Below are positions 14,351 to 21,630 of a DNA stretch of 64,000 nt, piece after piece. The stretch is from Rapana venosa (lineage: Eukaryota > Mollusca > Gastropoda > Neogastropoda > Muricidae): positions 5,095,891-5,159,890 of the forward strand of contig CM054135.1 in the NCBI GenBank assembly GCA_028751875.1. Direction: 5' to 3'. Position 1 is the first letter of the stretch; every line of letters starts with the position of its first letter. The translations under genes were made by a program, and so were the position numbers. Under the pieces are notes generated by a model. That model saw only the letters and a list, made by a program, of their open reading frames with translations, ran no database searches and was not told where the DNA came from.

Positions 14351-14699
14351 GGCCAGCTAGGCCTATTCAGTAGGCCTATTGGCAAACCCTGTCAAATAGT
14401 GAATAGTCAGTCCCAAAGCATATACAATTCCACAGCAGCAGTATCACATCATCATCAATGATCATCATGTACTAATCGGGGATCATTTTATGTCACTACT
14501 TTACCTGTTGACAGGTAGCCCCATTACGCTACATTGGTATTTTGGAGCGTTACTTCCGTGAATATTCTGATCAACATTAGGCCTACTCAAAAAAGTTCCA
14601 TTGCCCGCATTGGTGTAGACTCAAACTCACCTCCATCACAATCTTCCCAGCTGACACTCCATCAATAGAAATCTCGAAAAAGACTTTTGGGTTGGTCAT
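1689..14699 (-). CDS. PPIA-like: cyclophilin A-like peptidyl-prolyl cis-trans isomerase (5' part, exons 1-3)
   Basis: This is the 5' part of a cyclophilin gene, a proline isomerase normally cytosolic and the cyclosporin target. Coding exons are 14699-14631, 5928-5898 and 1874-1689. Each is bounded by GT donors and AG acceptors, and phases join as 0, 1, 1. The spliced product begins [14 protein letters not shown] and has no leader, matching cyclophilin A residue for residue through about position 96. In exon 3 the catalytic Arg55 (FHR), Phe60, Met61 and Gln63 (FMCQGGDF) are present. The exons carrying Gln111, Phe113, Trp121 and His126 must lie left of position 1, so completeness cannot be judged. 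Intron 1 is about 8.7 kb. Intron 2 is about 4.0 kb and holds an RTE-like LINE in the same sense. The start is the first ATG of exon 1; the family assignment is firm. Confidence 0.88.
2094..2313. repeat. 110-bp tandem duplication at the LINE junction
   Basis: Two consecutive copies with a 110-bp period start at the sequence CACATGATCAAC (2094 and 2204) and end in TCTGACAAT. They differ at only a few positions. The second copy abuts the 3' end of the minus-strand LINE. The unit is host sequence, since its terminal TATCTGACAAT recurs on the other side of the LINE. Confidence 0.75.
2303..5484 (-). mobile_element. RTE-like LINE, near full length, with 11-bp target duplication
   Basis: The body spans 2314-5473 on the minus strand, in the sense of the surrounding cyclophilin gene. 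TATCTGACAAT occurs on both sides (2303-2313 and 5474-5484), consistent with a target-site duplication. The 3' end is a short (TGAG)n tail, a habit of RTE-type elements. Decayed pieces run in the right order: endonuclease (GTLNI near 5110-5150; QGDWNAKIG near 4740-4770), reverse transcriptase ([24 protein letters not shown] between about 3700 and 3170), then a C-terminal region ([19 protein letters not shown], 2750-2650; GRPRKSW, 2470-2450). Multiple frameshifts make it non-coding. The family matches the copies at 21628-23443 and 33696-33944. Confidence 0.85.
2325..5307 (-). pseudogene. endonuclease-reverse transcriptase pseudogene of the RTE-like LINE
   Basis: The protein-like pieces lie in several frames and are separated by indels and stops, so no single ORF exceeds about 125 residues. 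The palm motif carrying the catalytic Asp pair (FADD) is not visible as an intact block. Aligned by eye to the better-preserved copy at 21926-23443, the C-terminal block (KTVLQG...GRPRKSW...EW) is the most similar part. Confidence 0.8.
5650..5850 (+). repeat. dispersed repeat, family S5 (partial copy)
   Basis: It shares GCAGCAGTGC, CTGG, a TGACA...CCTCATGGACTT-like block and TATGGCTGGGATGG with copies at about 32575-33275, 35255-35850 and 49205-49620, in the same orientation. It ends within about 50 bp of the donor site of the 31-bp cyclophilin-A exon. Confidence 0.55.
5898..5928 (-). CDS. PPIA-like: cyclophilin A-like exon 2 (31-bp micro-exon)
   Basis: A 31-bp exon between a TTTTTCAG acceptor and a GTAGGT donor, encoding [10 protein letters not shown] plus the first base of a Glu codon. 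The length and phase equal those of vertebrate PPIA exon 2 and of the second exon of the PPIF-like gene in this window. It joins in frame to exon 3 (G + AG = Glu34). Confidence 0.9.
6126..6823. mobile_element. piggyBac-like MITE candidate
   Basis: TTAA lies at both ends (6126-6129 and 6820-6823). The left end reads TTAACCACTAGACTGCC. The right end read inward reads TTAAACCCTTTTAAACTGCC. Deeper in, both ends share AAACGT, CACCCTATA and GCC. The left end also holds two copies of the near-palindrome CCGGAAATTTTCCGGGG, and the right end a TTTTCCCCGG counterpart. A TTAA target and CCCTTT...CTGCC-type tips are typical of piggyBac-family elements. No transposase is seen in the 0.7-kb body, so it would be non-autonomous. 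Confidence 0.5.
6830..9640. other. no gene seen; AT-rich intron sequence with low-complexity patches
   Basis: This is part of cyclophilin-A-like intron 1. A GT/GC-rich microsatellite lies at 7310-7400 and a G/A-rich patch at 7468-7520. From about 8300 to 9640 there are many short homopolymer runs of A, T, C and G set in awkward contexts; this may be genuine or a poorly polished assembly patch. Near 7060-7115 is a short CAGCTG-rich stretch whose inverse recurs near 53525-53580. Confidence 0.4.
9938..10171 (+). pseudogene. short acidic reading frame with one internal stop
   Basis: A frame of about 78 codons opens with [19 protein letters not shown], meets a TGA after 29 residues, then continues in frame with [14 protein letters not shown]. 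The Ser/Asp/Glu-rich start resembles the N-termini of some DNA-transposase ORFs, but nothing further is recognisable. The 300 bp before it hold ATTGG/CCAAT-type boxes. It could be a relic of a transposon gene or chance. Confidence 0.2.
10379..12360. repeat. cluster of (GT)n/(CA)n microsatellites and GT-rich minisatellite
   Basis: GT or CA arrays lie at about 10379-10399, 10953-10998, 11428-11460, 11756-11837, 12107-12160 and 12301-12357. Between 11450 and 11690 a degenerate unit built of (GT)n plus TTGTATTGCATTGTATTGTA and ACTTTGTG recurs about five times with 40-60 bp spacing. Cys/Val-rich or His/Thr-rich frames here are repeat translations, not genes. Confidence 0.85.
12461..12556 (+). repeat. 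48-bp exact tandem duplication
   Basis: The unit containing TGTACAAAGCTGTGGCTAAA and GAAATTACAGTGTAAGCATT is present twice in a row with a 48-bp period, with essentially no differences. This points to a recent duplication. Confidence 0.85.
13489..13700. repeat. (TA)n then (GT)n microsatellites
   Basis: A TA array of about 50 bp (13489-13538) and a GT array of about 58 bp (13640-13697) are separated by about 100 bp of unique sequence. Confidence 0.9.
13890..13915 (+). repeat. poly-G tract (26 nt)
   Basis: An uninterrupted run of G. It is one of many long mono-G/C runs in the window. Confidence 0.95.
13985..14085 (-). repeat. SINE S1 3'-part fragment
   Basis: It carries GAGGTTCATCAATGGTGAC, a TTTGCATATTTTCCC-like link and AAGGTAGCCACTGACTTCAGG. 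These are the minus-strand version of the GTCAGAATGCGGCTACC core seen in full copies at 34148-34540 and 40797-41252. Confidence 0.6.
14314..14347 (+). repeat. poly-C tract (34 nt)
   Basis: An uninterrupted C run about 280 bp downstream, in gene sense, of cyclophilin-A-like exon 1, inside intron 1. Confidence 0.95.
14631..14699 (-). CDS. PPIA-like: cyclophilin A-like exon 1
   Basis: A 69-bp coding exon of 23 residues, starting at ATG (plus-strand CAT 14697-14699) and ending with GAG before a GTGAGT donor. It encodes the first beta strand of the cyclophilin barrel ([10 protein letters not shown]) and ends at the same residue (Glu23) as vertebrate PPIA exon 1. It is too short to stand out as an ORF. 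Confidence 0.88.
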
Positions 14700-14919
14700 T
14701 ATGCTAAGAGTTGAAAGTCAACAGGATAGCTAACACAGAGCAGCAAAAACGTTGCGGCGTTCTTCCTGGTCGAAGCCAATGTGAATGTGAAGGACAGGCT
14801 AGGCTACGCCAGAATAGTCCTATATACTAGGGAAGAAAGGTCAAGGCAATGAAAGTAGTTCCCCAAAAGTTCAGGAAGGAGGGATGGTAAGCTGGGTTCT
14901 GATGAAACATGTGTTACCA

Positions 14920-15310
14920 CATGACTTTTTTTTTTTTTTTTTTGGGGGGGGGGGGAGAAATTAATGAAATATGTCTTACTACCTGATCCTCCTAAAAACG
15001 AATATGTGTACCATTTGACGATGTGTAGATGTTTATTTTTATGGCTCTATAAGTTTGGTTGTTGTTTTTTTCTTCTTGGTTTTGTTGTTGTTTGTTTGTT
15101 TTTCTCTTTTTTTTTTTTTTTTTTTTTCTTTTTTTGGGGGGGCTCTTTTTCTTTTGTTTGTGTGGTTTTTTTTTGTTTTTGTTTTTTTTTGGGGGGGGGG
15201 GCTGGGGAGTTAGGGTTTTCTTTTATTTGTTTGTTGTTGTTGTGGGGGGGGGGTTGTTTGTTTGTTTTTTGTTTGTTTGGGTTTTTTTGTTTTGTTTGTT
15301 TTTAAAGGGC
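14920..15310 (+). repeat. G/T-only low-complexity tract
   Basis: About 380 bp composed almost entirely of T and G, with T runs up to about 20 and G runs up to 11. Cytosine and adenine are rare. Phe/Gly/Leu-rich frames over it are artefacts of composition. It lies upstream of the cyclophilin-A-like start (14699), beyond any obvious core promoter. Confidence 0.85.
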
Positions 15311-15684
15311 TATTCCCCTTTGTTTCTACTGTGTGAGAGTATAAGTATTGGGTTATTATCTAGATGTATCCCTACAGGCGGGGACTGGCTTTTTTTTTTT
15401 AAGCACATGAGTGCTTATTCATTATTCTAGAAATAAAACAACTTGTCATTCTCTCTCTCTCTCTAGGGGTTGAGCTGATCTCACAAAGAGTAAAGACACT
15501 TTTTCTGAGGTCTCATCAGTTTCCTTAATTAATTTAATGTTTACAGTGTTAATTAATCATCAGCCATTAGGGGATGTGACATGCAACAATATCTGCATCC
15601 ATTGGACATTTTGTGACAATTTTAATGAAAATTTTGACAAGATATGCCACCATTGTATCAAAAAGAATCAGGTTTTAAACTTCA

Positions 15685-15706
15685 TAACATGGCAGGCCTG
15701 TTGACA
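15685..15706 (+). repeat. left target-site duplication of the nested RTE-like LINE
   Basis: A 22-bp sequence containing ACATGGCAGGCCTGTTGACA is found again at 18854-18875, on the other side of the LINE. In the interrupted element this sequence includes the start codon of ORF1 (ATGGCAGGCCTG = M-A-G-L). Confidence 0.9.
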
Positions 15707-18700
15707 ACTCCCCCATGGCTGGTCCCAAGCCGGATGAGAAAGGAGGAGGGTTGGGCGTGGGGCTAGCAACCCCACCCCATAAAAACAAAGCTTGCTACAG
15801 AAACGCCAACAACAGACCAAGATACTACTGCCCTGGGAGAGGAAGGGTCCTCGCCAAGAGGATGTATGACTCCGTGTGGTGAAAGCAGTCTATGGAAGCC
15901 ACAAGGCCGACCCCCTTTTATCGACCAGGACCATCAACGTCGGAACATGGAATGTGAGGACCATGTATGAGACAGGAAAAACAAGTAGCAGCAGAGATGA
16001 AAAGCTACAACCTCACATTGCTTAGCATCAGTGAGACCAGTAGGACACAGTCAGGACAAAGGAGACTGCTCACTGGAGAGATGCTGCTTTATTCTGGCCA
16101 CGAAGAAGACAACGATCCACACACAGAGGGCATAGCATTCATGTTGTCAAGACCTGGCAGCGAGCCCTGATAGGATGGGAAGCACACAGATCAAGAATCA
16201 TCTCGGCATCCTTCAGGACTAAGATGAAGAAGATCAAGATGAGCATAATCCAGTGTTATGCGCCAACAAATGACCCAATGAAGAAGCCAAAGATCAATTC
16301 TACAACAGACTGCAGAACGTCATTGCCAAGTACCCAGAAAAAAAAGATATAAACATCCTCATGGGTGATTTCAATGCCAAGATCGGACAAGACAACACGG
16401 GATGCAAGGAAGTAATGGGAAGACACGGATTAGGAGAGATGAATGAGAAGGGCAAGAGATTTGCAGACTTCTGTGCTATCAACAATCTGGTAATCGTGGC
16501 AGCATTTTCCCCCACAGAAGAGTATATAAGGCCACCTGGGTATCACCAAATCATGTGACTGAGAACCAGATCGACCATATCTGCATGGCCAAGAAATTCA
16601 GGAGATCTCTACAGGATGTAAGGGTGAAAAGAGGAGCAGACGTTGCATCTGACCACCACCTTTTGGTAGCCATGCTGAAGCTAAAGCTGAAGAAGAACTA
16701 GATGGAAGCAACAACAAAGAGGCAGAAGTTCAACACCAGCCTGCTGAAAGACACAAAGATAAATGAAGAATTCAAGCTGTCCCTCACCAACAAGTACCAA
16801 GTACTACAAGAACTGCTTGAAGAAGAGACTGACATCGAGAGCCAGTGGAAGAAAGTGAAAGAAACACTGACATCAACCTGTCAGGAAGTAGTGGGCCCCA
16901 AGAGATACCAACAGAAGGAATGGATATTGGCAGTCACAACAGGCAAGATTGAGAAGAGAAAGCAGCAGTAAACAACAGCCGGACAAGAGCAGCAAAGGCC
17001 AAGGCACAAGCAGACTTCACAGAAACCAACAGAGAAGTCAAGAGGAACGCAAGAACAGACAAGTGCAAGTACATCAACAGCCTGGCAGAGGAAGCCAAGG
17101 AAGCAGCAGCCAGTAACAACATGAAGCTGCTGTATCATACCACTAAGAAACTCTCAGGGAAGTACAGCAGGCCTGAGCAACCAGTCAAAGACAAGAAAGG
17201 AAACACCATCCTGGGAACAGAGGGACAACTGAACAGATGGGCAGAGCACTTTGAGGAACTCCTGAACAGATCGGTCCCTTCAAACCCCCGGACATCGACC
17301 CTGCTGATAGAGACCTAGACATCAACTGTGAGCAACCGACCAGGGAGGAGATCAGGAAAGCCATCAAAATGCTGAGAAATGGCAAGGCAGCAGGACCGGA
17401 CAACATCCCAGCAGAAGCACTCAAGGCAGACCTGGAGACCACAGTAGAGATGCTGTACCCTCTCTTTGGGAAGATTTGGGAAGAGGAGGAAGTATCATCA
17501 GACTGGGAGGGCTACCTCATCAAGCTACCCAAGAAAGGAGACCTCAGCAACTGTGCCAACTATAGAGGGATAATGCTTCTGTCAGTGCCAGGAAAAGTCT
17601 TTAACAGGATCCTCCTCGAGAGAATGAACAATGTAGTCGACCCTCTCCTCCGAGACCAGCAGGCCGGCTTCCACCAGAACAGACGTAGATCAGATTGCCA
17701 CCTTGCGCATCATCGTTCAGCAATCTTTAGAGTGGAATTCGTCTTTATACATCAACTTTGTTGATTATGAGAAAGCATTCGACAGTGTGGACTGCAACAC
17801 CCTCTGGAAATTGCTTCGCCACCATGGAGTGCCAACCAAACTGGTCAACTTGATCAAGACCTCCTATGAAAGAATGACCTCCTGGGTGGTCCATGGAGGA
17901 CAACTCACAAACAGCTTTGAGGTGAAGACCGGAGTCAGACAAGGCTGTCTCCTGTCACCTTTCCTCTTCCTCCTGGTGATCGATTGGACCATGAAGACAT
18001 CAACAGCATACAGAAGAAATGGAATCCAGTGGACACTGTGAGACCAGCTGGATGATCTCGACTTTGCAGACGACCTGGCCCTGCTTTCCCACAGCCACCA
18101 ACAGATGCAGGACAAGACTACAGAACTAGCAGCCACCTCATTACAAGTTGGTCTCAAGATCCATGAAGGCAAAACCAAGATTATCAAGATCAATGCAGCG
18201 AGTGAGGACCCAGTCACACTAAATGGGAAGGAGCTGGAAGAAGTGGAGACATTCACGTACCTGGGTAGTATCATTAACATGCAGGGCAGCACAGACGCAG
18301 ACATCAGAGCAAGAATTGGCAAGGCGAGGGCAGCGTACTTGCAGCTGAAGAACATCTGGAGCTCCAAGGTTGTGTCAACCCGCACAAAGATCAGGCTGTT
18401 CAACTCCAACGTCAAGTCAGTCCTACTGTATGGAGCGGAGACATGGAGGACAACAAAGACCACCATCAGGAAAGTGCAGACCTTCATCAACAGCTGCCTG
18501 AGACGAATCCTCCAGATCCACTGGCCCGACACCATCAGCAACGCAGACCTGTGGCAAGGTACCAACCAGCTGCCAGCCGAGATTGAAATCCAACGCAGGA
18601 GATGGGGATGGATCGGGCACACCTTGAGAAAGCCAGCCAGCAAGATCACAAGGCAGGCACTATCATGGAACCCCCAGGGAAAACGAAAAAGAGGAAGGCC

Positions 18701-18853
18701 AAGAAACACCTGGCGACGTGACCTTGAGGCAGAAACCAAGAAGATGGGATATACCTGGAGACAGCTGGAGAGAATAGCCCAGGACAGAGGACTTTGGCGG
18801 ACTGTTGTCGGTGGCCTATGCTCCAGGGGGAGTGATGGGCCTAAGTAAGTAAG
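15707..18853 (+). mobile_element. RTE-like LINE, full-length-looking, nested in another LINE
   Basis: A 3.1-kb element flanked by a 22-bp target duplication and ending in (TAAG)n, the simple 3' tail usual for RTE-type elements. The order is a 5' leader (15707-15930), an APE-type endonuclease (VGTWNVRTM near 15940; MGDFNAKIGQ near 16360), reverse transcriptase (17369-18110) and a C-terminal region ending at 18847. The endonuclease half is frameshifted, while the C-terminal 247 codons are open. It is a different subfamily from the LINEs at 2314-5473 and 21628-23443. Confidence 0.9.
15930..18848 (+). pseudogene. endonuclease-reverse transcriptase ORF, disrupted
   Basis: The endonuclease has YSGHEEDN, GDFNAKIG and a later SDHHLLVA-like block (16650-16670). 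The reverse transcriptase shows NYRGIMLL (17560), DYEKAFDSVD (17763-17792), GVRQGCLLSP (17930-17960) and [10 protein letters not shown] (18057-18086) with the catalytic Asp pair. Further on come the YLGSIINM block (18259) and [10 protein letters not shown] with [11 protein letters not shown] (18690-18725). A TGA at about 18039 and several indels upstream (near 15990, 16170, 16270, 16970 and 17690) break it. The final 247 codons (18105-18848) are open. Confidence 0.88.
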
Positions 18854-18857
18854 TAAC

Positions 18858-19795
18858 ATGGCAGGCCTGTTGACAGTGAGTACTTTGCTTGCCTTTCTGC
18901 TGATGACTGGTGTTGAATCCAACCCTGGTCCAGTTCAGTCAACACTGGTCACAGCCAGCAAGAGGAGTGACAGAGGCAGTGTGAGACAGCATGACACTTC
19001 TGTGATGGCTGGGGAGGAGAGATTTCCACACTGCAGTCCCACGAGAGCAAGCAGAGAAGACAGACTGACAGAGGCGGTGGAGGGACTGGCAAAAGCAGTG
19101 AAACAGCTCCAAACAGAACAGCAAACCTTGTTGTCCCACATCAATGCAAGACTAGGAGAACTGGAAAAAGAATGGTGGAACAAGTAAGCCAGCTCTCTGA
19201 CAAGTGTGACACTCTACAGTGTGATGTAGACGCCATGCACGAGGTATGCTGCGACATGAAAGAGGAGAATGCCTCCCTGTTGGAAAAGATCAACAGCCTT
19301 GAAGAAAGAATGGAAATATCAGAAAGTCAAAATCAGTGAAACAACCTGCTGTTTTTTGGCATTCCTCGGAAGGCTGCAGAACTTTGGACTGACTGTGAAG
19401 CAAAGGTACATGAGGCTATTAGAAACAACTGAAAATAGCAGATGAGGTTATTATTGAATTTGCTACCAGAGTGGGTAAGTCCATTTTAGTCAGATTTCAA
19501 TCTGCAAAACAGAAAAAATAGATTTTGAAAAGTGCAAAGAAGCTTAAATTACCACATCTATTTGTGAAAGAAGATTTTTCCCACAATCTAAGAAACAAAA
19601 GAAAACATCTGCAACCTTTGCTTGATTCTTTGCATAAAGACAAGTCTACCAAAAAATGGACAGAGCCCTTTGTAAAGATACAGTGTACAGTTACAACACA
19701 TAACCACACCATCGTACAGCAGCCCAGACACAAATATGATGCAGGCACCTCAAGGTCCAGTCCTGATCACCGGTAGCAGGTCATCAGCAGAAAAT
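18858..19795 (+). pseudogene. LINE ORF1 with N-terminal 2A-like motif, coiled coil and L1-type RNA-binding region
   Basis: The first frame (109 residues) begins MAGLLTVSTLLAFLLMTGVE. Residues 18-25 are GVESNPGP (18909-18932), a 2A-like motif with Gly where canonical 2A has Asp. A heptad-rich coiled coil follows (about residues 74-105). A frameshift at about 19185 leads to more coiled coil (DAMHEV...NSLEERMEISES), then stop-broken pieces matching L1-type ORF1 proteins: LLFFGIP (19350, RRM start) and ILKSAKKLKLPHLFVKEDFS (19520-19580, C-terminal domain). 2A-like motifs at the front of ORF1 are known from APE-type LINEs of sea urchins and molluscs. The 5' part of this element lies left of 15706, because the RTE-like LINE is inserted at its start codon. 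Confidence 0.75.
18909..18932 (+). promoter_or_regulatory. 2A-like translational recoding motif candidate
   Basis: It encodes GVESNPGP directly after a Leu-rich hydrophobic run. Canonical ribosome-skipping 2A motifs are D-[VI]-E-x-N-P-G-P. The E-S-N-P-G-P core is intact, but the first Asp is Gly, so activity is uncertain. Confidence 0.55.
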
Positions 19796-20004
19796 AAACG
19801 ATTGTGGCGGTGCCACAACCAGAAAGTACATGCAGACAGAAACAGATAGTACTGAGGACAGATGTTCAGCACCTGCAGCCAGAGCAAGGTAAAACCAGAC
19901 AGGGGGGCCTGGTGTCGGCAGCAGACTGAAGGCCACAATACCACGGGCAGCCAGGGGGGTTTGGCAGAGGGAAGACATCGCCAGTCAGGAGCTGGAGATA
20001 GGAT

Positions 20005-21630
20005 GAAGAATTTCTGAAGAATTATAGACCTGTTTCCAACCTACCTTTCATCTCTAAAGTCCTTGAAAAAGTAGTTCTAAAACAGCTCAATAACCACCTT
20101 CTCTCCAACAGTCTTCTTCCTGAGTTTCAGTCTGCCTATCGCGTCAACCATAGCACTGAAACTACCCTAGTCCATACCCTAAATACACTTCTACTTGCTT
20201 CTGACTCGGGGAAAATCTCCCTTCTCACTCTACTCGACTTATCTGCAGCCTTCGACACTATTGACCATTCAAATCTTCTCTCCCGTCTTAAAAAAACATT
20301 CGGTGTTACTGGCACAGCCCTCTCCTGGTTCAGTTCATACCTCACTGACAGGATTCCAGACAGTCGCAGTAAACAAGGTACAGTCAATACCTGCCAAACT
20401 GGAATGTGGTGTCCCGCAGGGATCAGTTCTCGGCCCTGTTCTTTTTACTCTCTATACTGCTCCACTATCACATATAATAAACCGTCATCATATCAACTAT
20501 CACTTTTACGCAGATGACTCTCAGATTCAAAGTAGTGTTACACCTGAAATTCTGCCTTCTCTCTTGACAAAGATGGCCTACTGCTTTCAAGATGTCCTAA
20601 ACTGGATGATACAAAATAAGTTACAGTTAAACGCAGAAAAAACCGAAGCCATGCTTGTAGGGACCAAACACAAACTCGCTTCCATTACAACAACTTCAAT
20701 ACATCTGTCCCTCTGTCCACTGCTGTGAAGTATCTAGGAGTTGTTATTGACAACACACTCTCTATGCAAAAATGTATCACCCAGACCTGCCAGTCTTGCT
20801 ACTATCAATTACGGCGTATCAGTGCAATTTCAAAGTACCTGTCCACAGATGCAACATCCAAACTTGTTGCGTCTCTCATTCTCTCTCGTCTGGACTATTG
20901 CAATTCTCTTTTAGCTGGTCTGCCAGCAACATCTATCCACTCCCTTCAACGTATACAAAACTCTGCAGCTCGCCTAGTCCTCAGAAAGAAAAAATCTGAA
21001 CACATTACTCCTCTCTTGCGATCTCTACACTGGTTGCCTGTGCCACAGAGAGTAAACTATAAGATCAGTACCCTCTGTTACAAATGTCTCCACCAAACAG
21101 CACCCTCCTACCTCTGTGAATGTCTTCATCTGTGCACTCCTTCTCGTTCCCTCCCCTCTGCTGCAGATACCTTGTGCTTACGAATACCTAAAGGAGGTAC
21201 CGTGGTCGAGTGGTTTAGGCGGTCAACTCGTGATCCAGAGGTCGCGGGTTCGATCCCCGCTCGGCTCGGTGTTGTGTCCTTGGGAAAGACACTTTACTCC
21301 TATTTTCCTCACTCCACCCAGGTGTACAAGTGGGTACCAGCTCTGCTGGGGAAGTATCTGGCGACAGACTAGCGTCCTGTCACAGGGGTGGTGAAAAAAC
21401 CATCAGTTCGCTTAACGCTACAGAAACCGGGATAAGCTCCGGCTCTATGGGCCTTCTGGCTCGAAAGAACATACTACGAATACCTAGATTCAACCAGTCC
21501 ACCATTGGTCATCGCTCTTTCTCTATTTCTGGTCCATCCATCTGGAACAACTTTCCTCTCTCTCTTCGACAGAGGCCTACATATGACACATATAATTCCA
21601 GCCTGAAGATATATTTATTTCAAACCTAAC
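20005..21630 (+). pseudogene. CR1/L2-like LINE reverse transcriptase, 5'-truncated and split by a SINE
   Basis: It begins at NYRPVSNLPFISKVLEK (20017) and continues through FQSAYRVNHSTETTL, LDLSAAFDTIDH (20237-20272), a frameshift near 20370, then GVPQGSVLGPVLF (20406) and FYADDSQ (20505-20525) with the catalytic Asp pair. A one-base shift near 20720 leads to KYLGVVIDNTLSM and LSRLDYCNSLLAGLP (20880-20930), then LQRIQNSAARLV. The C-terminus resumes after the SINE at RIPRFNQSTIGHRSFS and ends SLKIYLFQT-stop at 21629. The endonuclease is missing. It may be a separate insertion rather than the ORF2 of the 2A-bearing element just upstream. Confidence 0.88.
21191..21468 (+). mobile_element. tRNA-derived SINE inserted in the CR1/L2-like RT
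   Basis: The insertion is flanked by TACGAATACCTA on both sides (about 21181-21192 and 21477-21488 region), a target duplication. The head has an A-box-like TGGTCGAGTGG and a B-box GGTTCGATCCC set in a perfect GCGGG/CCCGC T-arm. The body has GTGTCCTTGGGAAAGACACT and CCACCCAGGTGTA, similar to a conserved central domain in many animal SINEs. Removing it restores the LINE frame (LRIPK/RIPRF). Confidence 0.85.

Noticed and set aside
15059..15430. Phe/Gly-rich membrane-protein-like ORFs
   Set aside because: The underlying DNA is G/T-only low complexity, which generates hydrophobic frames by composition.
17864..18922. A 352-codon minus-strand ORF
   Set aside because: It lies antisense to the RT and C-terminal region of the RTE-like LINE (17763-18847), whose plus-strand motifs are unmistakable. 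The minus frame is Ser/Leu-rich with no recognisable domain, so it is a shadow.
18855..21630. Treating the 2A ORF1 and the CR1/L2-like RT as one element
   Set aside because: Plausible, but the endonuclease that should lie between them is absent and the join near 20000 shows no transition. They are kept separate until full copies are compared.
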